A stretch of 64,000 bases of DNA from Rhizophagus clarus. Taxonomy: Eukaryota; Glomeromycota; Glomeromycetes; Glomerales; Glomeraceae. The stretch is taken from NCBI GenBank assembly GCA_015698045.1, contig BLAL01000357.1:186001-250000 (forward strand), written 5' to 3'. The notes under the pieces are model-generated. The model was not told the origin of the DNA. It ran no database searches and was given only the letters and a program-made list of their open reading frames with translations. Each line of letters begins with the position of its first letter. Within the stretch, counting starts at the first letter, position 1. Both the position numbers and the translations under genes were made by a program. Below, piece by piece: positions 26,334 to 38,384 of the stretch.

Positions 26334-26768
26334 TAATTTTTGTTTGTTTAAACGTTATTTCATTAAACCCGTTTCAGGTTTTTATAACACAAATATTTAG
26401 AACTTCTGAAACAAAAGATCATTTTTTTACACAAAAAATTAAACGAAATGTTATACAAATATCTTGATTTATACAAAAATTAGGTTGCAATTAATTTTTG
26501 TTTGTTTAAACGTTATTTCATTAAACCTGTTTCAGGTTTTTATAACACAAATATTTAGAACTTTCTGAAACAAAAGATCATTTTTTTACACAAAAAATTA
26601 AACGAAATGATATACAAATATCTTAAAATTAAGTTTGCAATTAATTTTTGTTTGTTAAACGTTATTTCATTAAACCCGTTTCAGGTTTGTATAACACAAA
26701 TATTTATAACTTCTGAAACAAAAGATCATTTTTTACACAAGAAATTAAACGAAATGGTATACAAATAA
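26334..26768. repeat. three tandem copies of a ~155-bp unit upstream of the kinase gene
   Basis: Units start near 26334, 26492 and 26642 with TAATTTTTGTTTGTT(T)AAACG. They contain TTTCATTAAACCCGTTTCAGG and end near AATTAAACGAAATG, with only a few differences between copies. They lie 150-580 bp upstream of the kinase start, so they fall in its promoter region; no function is shown by the sequence. Confidence 0.75.
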
Positions 26769-27260
26769 GATACGAAGAAGTATGGCGTGACATCGTACGT
26801 GATTAATTATTAAAAGTTTATTTTTAGGCATCTAAAGAAAGTTTGGACAAGAAATACTTTTTTTTTTTTTTTAGATTATAATTATAAATCAATTTTATCA
26901 ATAATAAAATAGAATTTTTTTATATGATTATTTTTGTTATAAAGATTATCAAATGGTGTGATACAAATATAAATATTCTGACTAAACTGATGCCAAGAAA
27001 TAAATGTTATAGTGCTCATTAAAATGCGATTGACAGACATAGAGGTTTGTTGACTCATCAGTTCGGCTCCAGCTCAGTGGACCGACTCAACCGACTTATG
27101 AGCGGCTCATCTCAAACTGACTCAGCTGAAGATCATTTCCTTTTTAATAATAGCATTCCCACAAAAATCTGATTTTGGTAAGAACGAATCTGGATTCTGG
27201 AATCTTGTACTTCCTTTTTAGAGTCAAATAAGCTGACTCCAAGCTGTGCTCAAACCTATG
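26769..27260. other. no gene seen
   Basis: Slightly less AT-rich patch at 27040-27250 (GACTCA/CTGACTCAG-type words) between the tandem repeat and the inverted-repeat element. No coding frame. Confidence 0.4.
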
Positions 27261-27981
27261 GCATGCCGGACTGGACAGATATTTAAATGTAAAAGCTAAA
27301 TCATTTGACGTTAAGGTTAACTGCGAAATTCAAATGAATTGCTGTTACTAGGCCTATTCAATTCTGATCACGCGGATTTTTGATCAGGTTATGAGTTGAT
27401 ACAGATTGGCTGACAAAATTGTGTAACCCATTCAGTAATCCAATTTTTTGCATTTTACAAAAATGTAAAATCATTTTGATACAATTTAAAATAAGCAAAA
27501 ACAAACATGTTAATTGGTTATTGTCAGAAATTTTGCAATCAGTGATCAGTCAACTCAATTCTGATTTTAATCACATATTCAGATTGGTCAATACATTTTG
27601 TAATCAAAAACCAAAACAATCAGAATTGAACAGGCCTACTGTCAAACTGTTTAACTTTATAATTAAATCCTTTGCCAATATTATCAAACAGTTTGATGAT
27701 ATAAAAATAATTTTCCATATTTGGTTAAAATTCAAATGGTGCAATTTAAATAATAATTATAATAATTTTCTTTTTAGAAGTCACATGAAATCCTATTTCT
27801 TTTATAGGAAATTTGTTTATAGATTTGCAAATGCTTTGGAGTTAATAGCAAATGCTTTGGGAATTAATAACAAATGGTTTAAATTTAACACCAAATACTT
27901 TATACTCTAAAATCAAATGATATAGTATTAATGTCAAATGATTTAGCTTTTACATTTAAACATCTGTCCAAACTGGCATGC
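27261..27981. mobile_element. 721-bp inverted-repeat element (MITE-like)
   Basis: The left end, GCATGCCGGACTGGACAGAT and onward to 27313, matches the reverse complement of the right end (27929-27981, ending in TTTGGACAGATG/GCATGC in inverted sense). The match covers about 53 bp with roughly four mismatches and includes TTTAAATGTAAAAGCTAAAT. The right interior carries about six degenerate 20-23 bp direct repeats of the type CAAATGCTTTGGAGTTAATAG (27825-27950). A possible TAT flanks both ends. An open frame inside (27419-27910) is AT-driven and has no recognisable domain, so I treat the element as non-coding. Confidence 0.75.
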
Positions 27982-29317
27982 TATACAAACCACTCATTTA
28001 TCAAGTTTTACCATTTCTGATTGTAATAGGTAAGGTATATTTGAATAATGTTGAAAAGCTTAATGTATCCTGAAAGTTTTGGTATTTCAAGTTTCTGGTA
28101 AAAGATTCTGTTTAAAAATTGGTAAAAATTGGCCAAAAATTTGAAAATAATAAAATTTTTATTTTGAAAAAAAAAAAATGTCAAGAAATTTCTAGTAAAA
28201 AACTATTTCTCTTTGCATTTTTTGCATTAAAACATACTTTAATAAGTTAAACTACATTTAGAGAGTATTTAAAATTTATAATTTTATAATTCTACTAAAA
28301 ATTTATTTGATTGTCTTAAAAAACTTTAATTAAAAGGATCTTTAATTGATTTATAATGTAATTTCTTATACTCTAATATATCTTTTTTAATTATAAAGTG
28401 AGTTTTTTGAAATATATAATTCTATAATGCTTTATTAGAAAAGTGACATATATTATATCATTATAAGTTTATTATAAAGCTGACCCAGGATTCCAAACAA
28501 TATATAAATATATTAAATTTGAATTTACTTAATGATCATATAAAAAAAAAACCTTATGTAAGACTTTTATTTACTTATTTTAATATAAAATTTTTAGTTG
28601 GTTAGATATTTAAATGCGTAGTTAAACTTATTTTTATTTCAGCTCAGTGATTATATTTGCGTAGCAGAACTCCTTATTTATATATAAACAAAGATTTCAT
28701 ATATATATATATATAAAGAAAATTTTAATTTCACACGTATATCAAAAAAAATTTTTTACAAAAAATTTTTTTTAAACTAATACTTCTTTACTATTATTTT
28801 ATACATTTTAATTTTATAAACACAATATTGTATTTAATATTTATAAAAAAAATCATATTTTTATAATAATATTCTCGTATTCTTATTTTTTGTTTACTAA
28901 TTTTACTCATATATAAAATGAATTTTGGACAAATGAAATTACCTTTTTATGTTTAAGTAAGTTATTCAACATGTAAAAAGTATTTGTATTTCAATTTTTA
29001 TAATTCTAAGCAAGTATAATATTTGTAAAGATAATTACTGTATATCACAGGCCACAATACCTCCCTATATATAGTACCCTCCTCAAAAAATTTGCTAGAA
29101 TTTTAAAGTACCCAGGTACTTTACATAGAGAATTCCAATTTAAAGCTTAAAATTTTGTAAAATACCAAGGATATAATACTAGGTTTATATATAATGTATA
29201 TTTCAGATATATAAAATTACTAGAACAGTCAGTTTTAGCATTTTTTTTACATTTTTATATATATAAAAATGTCAGAACAATCAGTTTTGGCATTTTTTTT
29301 GCATTTTACCAATTTAA
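27982..29317. other. no gene seen
   Basis: Very AT-rich, with a TATATA run near 28690-28715 and duplicated TATATATAAAAATGTCAGAAC-like words near 29170-29290. No coding frame. Confidence 0.45.
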
Positions 29318-30803
29318 CACAGGTCGAAGGTTGCCAAATCGGGAATTATTTAGGTTATCCTATAGGGGCCTAGATGGTTCTCAATTTTTTTTAATTTATT
29401 TTATCAGGGTACCCGATTGGTAACTTTAAAATATCATAAATTGGGTATATATAGGTTATTAATAGGATATCAATAGGGTCCCTATTCATTTGTAACTGGA
29501 TATTAATAGGATTGGCCTATTGCTATCCAGTTTTTTTTTATTTACTTGATTGAATTAACCTATTGATATCTATTTTTCTTATCTGACAGCTTACCGATTG
29601 ATGTCATTTTTACTAATTGTAACAATTTATATGTATGATTTACCAAAATGTAATCAATAGGTTATATCCGATTGCAAAAAAAATATTGTATAGACTTTCG
29701 ATTAATTTTTAATTACTACATAATTTATCAATTTTATTATAACCGATTTGTATACACACAATTAATTTTATTAATTTTATTCAATAATTATATATGCAAA
29801 ATTAATGCGTAATCGCAAAATATGAAATTATTTTATATGCTACAAAATTAATACTCTAAATATTCTATGCATACTATCTAGTAATATCAATATTCTAATC
29901 TATTTCATTCTGCATCTTCAGCTTCTTCAGTAGATCTTGATTTCTTTCTGCTTGAATGGTGTCTGGTATTAACTGGATTATCGATATTATCTTTATAATT
30001 CTCTACTGCCCTGGTTACAATCGATAACATTGATCTGTTGTATCCAGACTTAGTCCACCAAGGTGTATTCAAGGGAGCAGTATCTTCACCTGGAGCATAA
30101 CGAGAGTCATCAAAGACTCTTTTTCGTCTTCTTTTATCTATTATTTGTTGATAAAATAGTACGTCCAAATAGTCTCTTAAAAACATCTGCAACTAAAAAC
30201 ATACAACTGGTTTACCACATTAATTAATGTCATGTATAATTTATGACAAATTATTTATTTACGCAATCGCTTCTCCACTCAATATCTCGTATTATGATAC
30301 AAATTTCATTTGAATCACCGTCTGGATCAACTTCAGATTCCTCTAGGCTGTGATACACATTTCCATTACAATGTAATTGACCTCTGATTTCTTTAACTTT
30401 GAAATAATTGGATTATCTAATAGTTGCAAATGGGCGATCATGTTTGCTCGTCTTGATCGTTTCTATCCTTACAATTTTAATGTTAATTAGCTAAATATTT
30501 TATAAACAAACTCAATTAATATAACAATAATATTACCTCGCTTCTGCGATAATTTGCATGCTTCCTTCTTGTTTTCTTGGTTTGCTCATGTTCAGCTTTA
30601 TTTTTGTTCAATAAATCTTCTTTCTGATGGCGATGATGTTCGTAGATCATTTCATATAGCACATTTTCATTAATCGGATATGCTTTAGCTTTGAATAAGG
30701 CAAGAATAATCATTTTTGTTACCAAATTCTTTTGCAATTCGAAAGTTATATTGATATTGAGTTGGCTGTTCAAAGGCATTCGTTCATTGGAAAAAATTTT
30801 GGT

Positions 30804-33800
30804 CTGCAGATCTGCGCAATTATGCGATGCGCAGCACTGAAAAATTTCATGGATTTCTGCACAAATCTGCAAGCACGAAAAAACTTGCGAAATTTTTCAA
30901 AAATAAATCTGTGAAATTTTTCAAAAACACTAATGCAAATTTACAATTAGGCAGTGTTTTAACTTTAATATTAACTAATATTAATTTATTAATTAAAGAT
31001 ATTTACAAATTTAAAAGTACATATATTAAACTATCCTATTTGCTAACTAAATGCACTAATTAAAAAGTTCCCTTTTCTTTTCTTTACTGACATTCAAATT
31101 ATGTTGTTGTTAATGGTTTGGACATTGTTCCAGTTGGTTCAATTCTAACAAACAACTTTTAACTTTTTCGATCTAACAAAACGCGTCAAAATGTGAAAAT
31201 ATTATCGCTCCTAAAGAAAACTGTAGACCTACAATAAAAGAAAAGCGAAATATTAGCTGACTTTTTGTTTAAATAAAAAAAAATGAAATAATTTTGAAGA
31301 TAAATACCTTCGAAATCTTCGTCTAGAAGCCGTAAACCTACAAGAAACAAAATAAATGAAATGTTAGCAAATGTTTTATTAAGAAATTTCAAAAAAATAG
31401 TAAAAGAAACTTCGTAGAGTACCTTCAAAATTACGTAATGTTCCAGAAAGCCCCAGACCTATAAAAATAAGCGTTAATAAAACGTCTCATTAAAAAGGAA
31501 ATTAAACAAATTTCGAAGTTCTACCTTCGAAATTTCTTCTAGAAATCCAATCGCAGACCTACAAAAGAAAGAATAAAAAAATAAAGAATATTAGTAAATG
31601 TTCATTGAATAAAAAAAAACCAAAAATTAAAGGTACCTTCGAGAGATGTACAGTATTTTGACGTCCAGGATCTAAAAAAAAAGAAAAAATCAAATGTTAG
31701 TAACGTTCGTTATAATAGAAGTAAAAAGAAATTTGAAAGTGATGAATTACCTTTGAATGGAGTTTGGGCTTCGTCTGGACCTAAAAAAATAAAAAACATC
31801 GAATGTTAGCAACGTTCGTTAAACAAAAAAATTAAATTTTTTTTTGAAGGTCATACCTTCAAAATAGTCTTCGAAAATGGTTACTAGATCTAAAAAAGAA
31901 AAAATGGACATTAATAAACATTCATTAACATTCGTTAAATAAAAACAAAAAAAATAAATCGAAGGCCTTACCTTCGAATAGAGTCCAGTCTTCGAAATGA
32001 AACATCTGGATCTAAAAAAATAAAAAAATGAACATTAGTAACGTTCATTAAAATAAAATAAAAAAAAAGTAAAAATTTTTGAAGATATTATACCTTCAAA
32101 ATATCATAGTCTGCCCCTAAAGGAGTTCCAGACCTAAAAAAGAAAGAAAACGAACATTAGTTAATGTTCGTTGAAATAAAAGTAAAAAAAAAAATTATTT
32201 TTTTTTTACTTACAGTAGTCCGCCTATAAAGGACTTCCAGACCTAAAAAATAAAAAAAAACGAACATTAGTAACGTTCGTTTAAATAAAACAAAAAAAAT
32301 AATAATTTTTGAAGATATTTTACCTTCGAAATATCATATAGTCCACCTCTAAAGGAGTTCTGGACCTAAAAAAAGAAAGAAAATAAACGTTAGTTAACGC
32401 TCATTAAAATTAAAGTAAAAAAAATTTTTTTTACTTAATGGCCTGCCTCGAAATGGAGTTCCAGACCTTAAAAAAGGGATAAAAGCGAAACATTACTAAC
32501 GTTTTGCTAAAATACAAAAAAAAATTATTTTTTTTTACTTAAAGTGGTCTGTCTCGAATGGAGTTCTGGACCTAAAAAAAAGAAGAAAAGTGAAATGTTA
32601 CTAACGTTTTGCTAAAATACAAAAAAAATGAATTTTTTTTTACTCTTAAAGTGGTTTGCCTCAAAATAGAGTTCCAGGACCTAAAAAAAAGGAAAAAATG
32701 CGAAATGATACTAATGCTTCGCTAAAATATAAAAAAAAAATCATTTTTTTTTTACTTAATGGTCCGCCTTAAAATGGAGTTCTGGACCTAAAAAATGAAG
32801 AAATGCGAAATGTTACTAATGTTTTGCTAAAATACAAAAAAAAATCATTTTTTTTTTACTTTGTGGTCCACCTCGAAATGGAGTTCCAGACCTAAAAAAA
32901 AAGAAAAAGAAATCGAACGTTAGTTAACATTTATTAAATTAAATTAATAAAAAAATCTGGAGCTGTATTTCAGCTTCCGGATCCCAAAAAAAATTAAAAA
33001 TAACAAAAAAAAGTCCAAAGCTGTACTTTGGCTTCTGGACCTAAAAAATATAAAAATCGAACATTTATAATGTTCGTTAAATAAATTAATATACTTGAAG
33101 GCTTTAACCTTCGAAATAGAGAGTCCAGAGCCGTTCTTCAGTGTCAAGGACCTCTAACCTTTGAAATGGAGAGTCCAGAACTGTTCTTCAACGTCAAGGA
33201 TCTCTACCCTTCGAAGTGGAGAGTCCAGGGCTGTTTTTTAACATCCAGGACCTCTAACCTTTGAAATAGAGTCTGGAAAGGGCTTTGGGTTCATCCAAAA
33301 CTTAGAAAAGAAGCTACAAAAAAAAAAATTTTTAAAATAGCTTCGCAAGACAAATCTTGCCATTTTTGTCTGTAAAACTTCGAAATTTGAAAACTTCCTA
33401 ATTTCTCGTTCATCCCGTACTTTAAAACTATAAGTAAAAAATTTTTGTTTGAATCCAGAACTTGTACCTTTGACATTCCGTCAAACATTGAAAAACTTGT
33501 CTTAAAGACTTCGAACCTTATAAAGAAACAGTATTTTTTATTTTTTTTTTCAAAAAAAAAAATTATTCTTAAAGTCCGATTATCTGATAAGCTTCGAAGC
33601 TTAAAAAAGAATCCATTAAAAATTTATTTTTTTTTTCTTTGGTATTTTTAAACAAATTAATTTTTTTAAGGCGTTAAAAAATTATTTCTTCAAAAGTATT
33701 AAAAAATTATTTTTTTAAAAGAATTATTTCTTTAAAAGTATTATAAAATTATTTCTTTAAAGTGATAGAAAAAAATTGTTTCTTTAAAAAAGTTTAAAAA

Positions 33801-34054
33801 ATTAGTGATGTAAAGTTTATCAAAATAAATATGCAAAGTTTATCAAATTAAAGAAAAAAATTGTGAAAATCTTTAAAGATTTTTGTACAAAGTATTTTTA
33901 AAAATCTGCAATTTTGAAGATTATCACAAATTTTTCATAAAAAAATCTTTGAAAAAATAAAAAAAATAATTTCTGCAGTATTGCGCAGATTCTTAACAAA
34001 ATTGCATTAAAAAAATGCGGCAATCTGCTAAAATCGCAGATCACTGCAGATCTG
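30804..34054. mobile_element. candidate ~3.25-kb insertion carrying a mini-exon-like array
   Basis: The left edge CTGCAGATCTGCGCAATT and the right edge CGCAGATCACTGCAGATCTG are imperfect inverted repeats. Both edges are rich in further ATCTGC words. The block separates two parts of the B accessory gene (SEKLYQF at 34060 and the NERMPLNSQLN segment at 30790). No transposase is visible. Most of the interior (31190-33050) is the tandem array described separately, then 33060-33280 holds three longer degenerate repeats (AGAGTCCAG...CAAGGACCTCTAACC). The remainder is AT-rich. Confidence 0.5.
31190..33050 (-). repeat. array of ~18 units (~105 bp), each shaped like a mini-exon plus mini-intron
   Basis: On the minus strand each unit has a T-rich tract ending CTTTTTTTTAG. 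A 29-42 nt block follows (for example GTCCAGAACTCCTTTAGAGG onward to TTTCGAAG), then GTAAxx or GTAxxx, then about 65-75 nt containing AACGTTACTAATGTTC-type near-palindromes. Acceptor-like edges fall near 31220, 31330, 31450, 31553, 31667, 31775, 31885, 32005, 32125, 32238, 32360, 32462, 32565, 32675, 32780, 32885, 32985 and 33035. Block lengths vary and are not all multiples of three, so no continuous protein is evident. Confidence 0.75.
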
Positions 34055-35756
34055 AACTGATATAACTTTTCCGATGTTTGGTATTCCATTTTACTTCTCG
34101 CTAATAAATATTTATTTGCATTAGCTGTTATATATTAAAATAAAATTCAGAATTAAACAATTTACTTATGCACAAGTTTTCTTTCATATCTTTTGATAAA
34201 TCTACCAAATAATGATAAGTTACTCTTCTAGAAGCATCTGAATTATAAATGATTGTTAATCTGCCAGTCCTTTCTGAACTTGCATTTGAATGAGAAGTTG
34301 ATCGTTATCATTTTTTTTGCTTCTTCTTAGACTTTTTAGATTTCTTTTTACCATCCTTTTTCAGTCGAAATTCTTCTTCATTATCCTCATCGTCAGAATT
34401 CTTAGACCTTTTAGATTTCTTTTTACCATCTTTTTTTGGTTAAAGCTCTTCTTCATCATTCTCATCGTCAGAATTCTTAGACTTAGGCTTAGATTTCTTT
34501 TTACCATCCTTTTTTGGTTGAAGTTCTTTATTATTATTTCTATCGTCAGAATTCCTAGAAATCTTGGATTTCTTTTACTATTCTTTTCAGTTGAAGCTCT
34601 TCTTCATCACTTCCATCATCAGAAGAAATGATCATGACAGGTTTGTTGGAAGATTTAATGAATGATGATGAACTAGCGATAATGTAACGTTTGATACCAG
34701 ATTCTAATATCTTTAATGATTATTTACTTTCATTGTAATGCTTCAAACATTCTAGCAAATATGAATATTGATGGCAATCATTAGATAATTTTTCTTAAAT
34801 GAAGAATTGTTTGTTAGTTTATTAAATAATTTCAAATCGGTACCAAAATAGACATTTAAATAGTTAAATAGTTAGTTCATTATTAAACAACAATATAAGT
34901 TAGTTTGTTATCAAACAATAATAAAAAAGTAGTTATTTCGTTATTAAACAACAATAAAAAAGTTAGTTTGTTATCAAACAACAATAAAAAGTAATTAGTT
35001 CGTTATCAAACAACAATAAAAAGTTAGTTCATTCAGTTATCAAACAACAATAAAAAAGTTAAATAGTTAGTTTCAAATTAAAAGTTTTCAAATTGGATTA
35101 TCATACATATGGAATGTAGCCGATTGAAATGAAACTTACCAATTTTGTACTCCCATCTCAATTCAGGCAATAGAACCAATTTGAATGGATCTTCTGTCTT
35201 ACTTCTTTCTTTACTACGCCCTCTCATCCTACTTCTGTCTTTACTACGCTCTTGTGTCTTACTTCTTTCTTTACTACACCCTTGTGTCTTACTTTTTTCT
35301 TTACTGCGCCCTCTCGTCTTACTTCTTTCTTTACTGCGCCCTCTCATCCTTCTTCTTTTTTTACTGCGCCCTCTCGTCCTTCTTCTTTCTTTCTATGTCC
35401 TCTCGTTCTACTTCTTTCTTTACTACGCCCTCTTGTTCTACTTGTTTCTTTACTACGTCCTCTTGTTCTACTTCTTTCTTTACTGCACCCTCTTATTCTT
35501 CTTCTTTCTTTACTACTTCCTCTTGTCCTACTTCTTTCTTTACTTTGCCCTTGCGTCATACTCCTTTCTTCAGAATGACTTATATTGCAACTGCTTCTGG
35601 TACGACTTACTGATTTATCAGATTTATCACTTTTAGAATTTTGGATTATAATAATTGAAGAAATTAACTAAAAAAGAATTTTTTCAAATAGACCCTTTTT
35701 ATGTTTATTTTTCAACCAGTTTAATTTTGTGTGATTATTTAGACTATTATTTTTAC

Positions 35757-36310
35757 ATAATCTGAATGATAAAGCTAATACTATATCAATTTTTTACTTA
35801 AGTTATAATAAATCTGAATGATTAAGCTAATACTATACCAATTTTTACTTAAGTTATAATAAATCTGAATGATAAAGCTAATACTATACCAATTTTTATT
35901 TAAGTAATAATAAATCTGAATGATTAAGCTAATACTATACTGATTTATTACTTAAGTTATAATAAATCTGAATGATTAAGCTAATACTATACCAATTTTT
36001 ACTTAAATCTTAGTAAATCCAAATGATTAAGCTAATACTATACCAATTTATTACTTAAGTTATAATAAATCTGAATGATTAAGCTAATACTATACCAATT
36101 TTTACTTAAGTTATAATAAATCTGAATGATTAAGCTAATACTATACTAATTTTTACTTAAATCTTAGTAAATCCAAATGGTTAAGCTAATACTATACCAA
36201 ATTTTACTTAAATCTTAGTAAATTTGAATGGTTAAGCTAATAATATACTAATTTTTACTTAATAAATCTGAATGATTGAGCTAATACTACTATAACAAAT
36301 TTTATACTGA
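35757..36310. repeat. 51-bp tandem repeat, about 11 copies
   Basis: The unit is AATCTGAATGATTAAGCTAA followed by TACTATACCAATTTTTACTT and AAGTTATAATA. Copies differ by a few bases, and a variant (AAATCTTAGTAAATCCAAAT) recurs three times. It lies between the divergent accessory and transposase genes of element B, where a promoter would be expected. Confidence 0.85.
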
Positions 36311-36534
36311 TTGTTTAAATTTAATTGGCTCATTTCATATGGCATTAAAAAAATTATCATCAATTCTGACATAGTATATATGATTAAAAATTGTATAATA
36401 AAATTAATTGATCATATTTAAAGAATTTTAATGAATTCTGATGTAATACGATAGGAAATTATTGAATTGATTATTATTTATATAAAAATATCAATTCTTG
36501 AATAAGAAATTGATATATTGCAATTGATAATAAC

Positions 36535-36564
36535 ATGTCATAACCAGGAACCAAGACTAGAAAA
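36535..36564 (+). pseudogene. first ten codons of element B transposase, cut off by element A
   Basis: ATG TCA TAA then PGTKTRK in frame up to 36564. This continues at 46370 (KVLYYCDECEGKLVD) if A and one copy of AAA are removed. It aligns with the start of A's transposase (TRTKVHCFCKEC). One stop is present at the third codon. Confidence 0.7.
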
Positions 36565-37080
36565 CACAGGTCGAATGAAAAAAAATCAGATTTTGCTCTA
36601 TTTAAAATAGCCTTGCCGACTTCAATATAGAATATGCCAAATTTTGCTTATTTTAGTATAGCCATATCTATTTTTGCCGATTTTTGTTAAATTCCGATTT
36701 TTCAGTCATAAATGCCGATTTTAGCGGCCGATTTTTACCTTTTTTTAAATAAATGCCGATATTTAAACCGGAGATATTATATTTATTATATACTTTACCC
36801 TTTTCGTATAGTTCGAATAAAGGATTTTATCTTATTTAAAATTCCCTTGCCGACTTCAATAAGGCTTTGCCGATTATTTTACTAATTTTTTGCCGATTTT
36901 TGTTAACTTCTGATTTTTCATCCAGAAATGCCGATTTTAGCGGCCGATTTTTACCTTTTTTTAATTAAATGCCGATATTTAAACCGGAGATATTATATTT
37001 AGTGTAAACTTTACCGCTTTTGACACAGGTCAAATAAAGATTTTACTCTATTTAAAATAGCCTTTGCCGATATTTAAATT
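36565..37080. repeat. terminal segment of element A repeated three times (~230 bp)
   Basis: Copies start at 36565 (CACAGGTCGAATGAAA), about 36795 (TTCGAATAAAGGATTTTATC) and about 37024 (CACAGGTCAAATAAAGATTT). Each is followed by CTATTTAAAATAGCC or a close variant and by TTGCCGACTTC/TTTGCCGATA. The internal copies include a degraded version of the terminal repeat itself. Confidence 0.75.
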
Positions 37081-37084
37081 GTAA

Positions 37085-38384
37085 TATTTCGTAATTTTAC
37101 ATCATAGGATTTTTGAAATTATTTATTATACTAATAAATATAAGATACTATTCTAAATATTCTACTTGTTTTGTACATTGAATTCCCAGTTGGTTCGATT
37201 TCACAAACAATAACTGAAGTATTCATAAGGTTGAACAGTGATAATCGAAACTGATGAGATCGCATTGATAAGGCCTATTCCTAAAAAGTTAATTAATCAC
37301 ATTTAATTAAACGCTATTTAATTGTACTATTTTTTTTTTTTTTCAAAAAAAAACTTTCTTTCTGAAAGAAGAGTCTGCCTCCTATACCGTTTGCCGTCGT
37401 GCATAGTGTGTTATAGGAAAGGTGGGCTAGGTGGCCACCTAAAGTTTGTAAATAACTCTGGTACCAAAGTTGATGATCTATTTACTATACATAGACCTCT
37501 CGCTTCGAATTTTGGTTATGATAATTCCGCCTCCTCTGTCGCATTATTCGTCGAAGTCTAAATAGATATCATTATGACTTATGAGTAAAATATTTACAAT
37601 AATAATGTAAATTCTTTAATCATAGTTAAAATAGGCATGATGGGATAACTCATATATCATGAGCTCTGTCTGTGCGAAGTGCCGTTTTATTTATAATCAA
37701 AGTAGACTTAAGTCATAAGTAACTTTGATTATCATTGATTAGGAAAGTACATGCAACGAAAATCCTTTATCAAGGGGTAAAATAGGCATGATGGGATAAC
37801 TCATATATCATGAGGTCTGTCTGTGCGAAGTGCCGTTTTATTTATAATCAAAGTAGGCTTAAGTCGTAAGTAACTTGATTATAACAATGATGATTATTGG
37901 AGAATTAAGTTGCAACATTTTTAAACATTTTTGAATAAGTGCCGTATTAATTTAATGTAATTGTTACCCTTTTCAAATAAGAAGGGCCGATTTGCAATAC
38001 AGCTTTGCCGGCCTTAAATGTATTTATATAGCCAGAATAATTGTTTTATACTTTATGTGATATTTAATTAAAATAAAATAAACCTTTGATATCTAAAAAT
38101 TATTACATGATTAGAGTTATTAATCACAAAGTATGGTGCTTGTATCGTAATGCCGTAATAAAAGACCGATTTGCAATACAACTTTGCCGGCTCAAAATAA
38201 GATCTCTTGTTATCTGAATTATCTGATTTTTCACGCGGTTAGAATTAATTACGGTATATGTAACCTTTATCGTTATTCTTGTGCCAAAAAAAAATGATTG
38301 TTATAATTTAATCAAATACAAATGCTATAATTGAATTCGCCATTCCGATTTTACATATAATTCATTTTATATTATATAAAGTTT
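37085..38384. repeat. non-coding left arm of element A with a 150-bp duplication
   Basis: A 100-bp stretch beginning TAAAATAGGCATGATGGGAT at 37627 recurs at 37778 with very few changes, each followed by AAGTGCCGTTTTATTTATAA. Two GATTTGCAATACA(G/A)CTTTGCCG words follow near 37990 and 38170. No gene is supported here. Confidence 0.6.

Larger units (their letters stand above)
29905..35640 (-). pseudogene. RS/lysine-rich accessory gene of element B, interrupted
   Basis: Minus-strand pieces in order: (a) 35620-35070, a 30-bp tandem repeat coding RSKERSRTRG about 14 times, with a one-base deletion near 35390, ending ELRWEYKI before GTAAGT; (b) 34640-34310, three units of NSDDxDNEEELQPKKDGKKKSK type with one TAA; (c) 34280-34060, a non-repetitive exon pair joined by a GTAAAT...AACAG intron (ASSERTGRLTIIYNSDASRR, YLLARSKMEYQTSEKLYQF); (d) 30790-30540, LQKNLVTKMIILALF...KKTRRKHANYRRSE; (e) 30460-30280, SRRANMIAHLQLLDNP then, after a frame change near 30370, YHSLEESEVDPDGDSNE and IIIRDIEWRS; (f) 30192-29905, LRDYLDVLFYQQ...NTPWWTKSGY and an acidic end. 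The order and the WRS...LRDYLD/WW words parallel A's accessory gene. Pieces (c) and (d) are separated by the insertion at 30804-34054. Joining these pieces into one gene is inference. Confidence 0.55.

Noticed and set aside
27419-27910. A 163-codon plus-strand open frame
   Set aside because: It lies inside an inverted-repeat element, is dominated by Asn/Phe/Ile/Lys from AT-rich sequence and shows no domain.
35145-35636. Leu/Ser/Phe-rich plus-strand frames resembling membrane proteins
   Set aside because: They are the antisense of the 30-bp repeat that encodes RSKERSRTRG; the apparent hydrophobicity is an artefact.
35757-36310. Possible further mini-exon array
   Set aside because: TTAG and AAGTAAAA words occur, but the implied introns would be only about 22 nt, too short for splicing.
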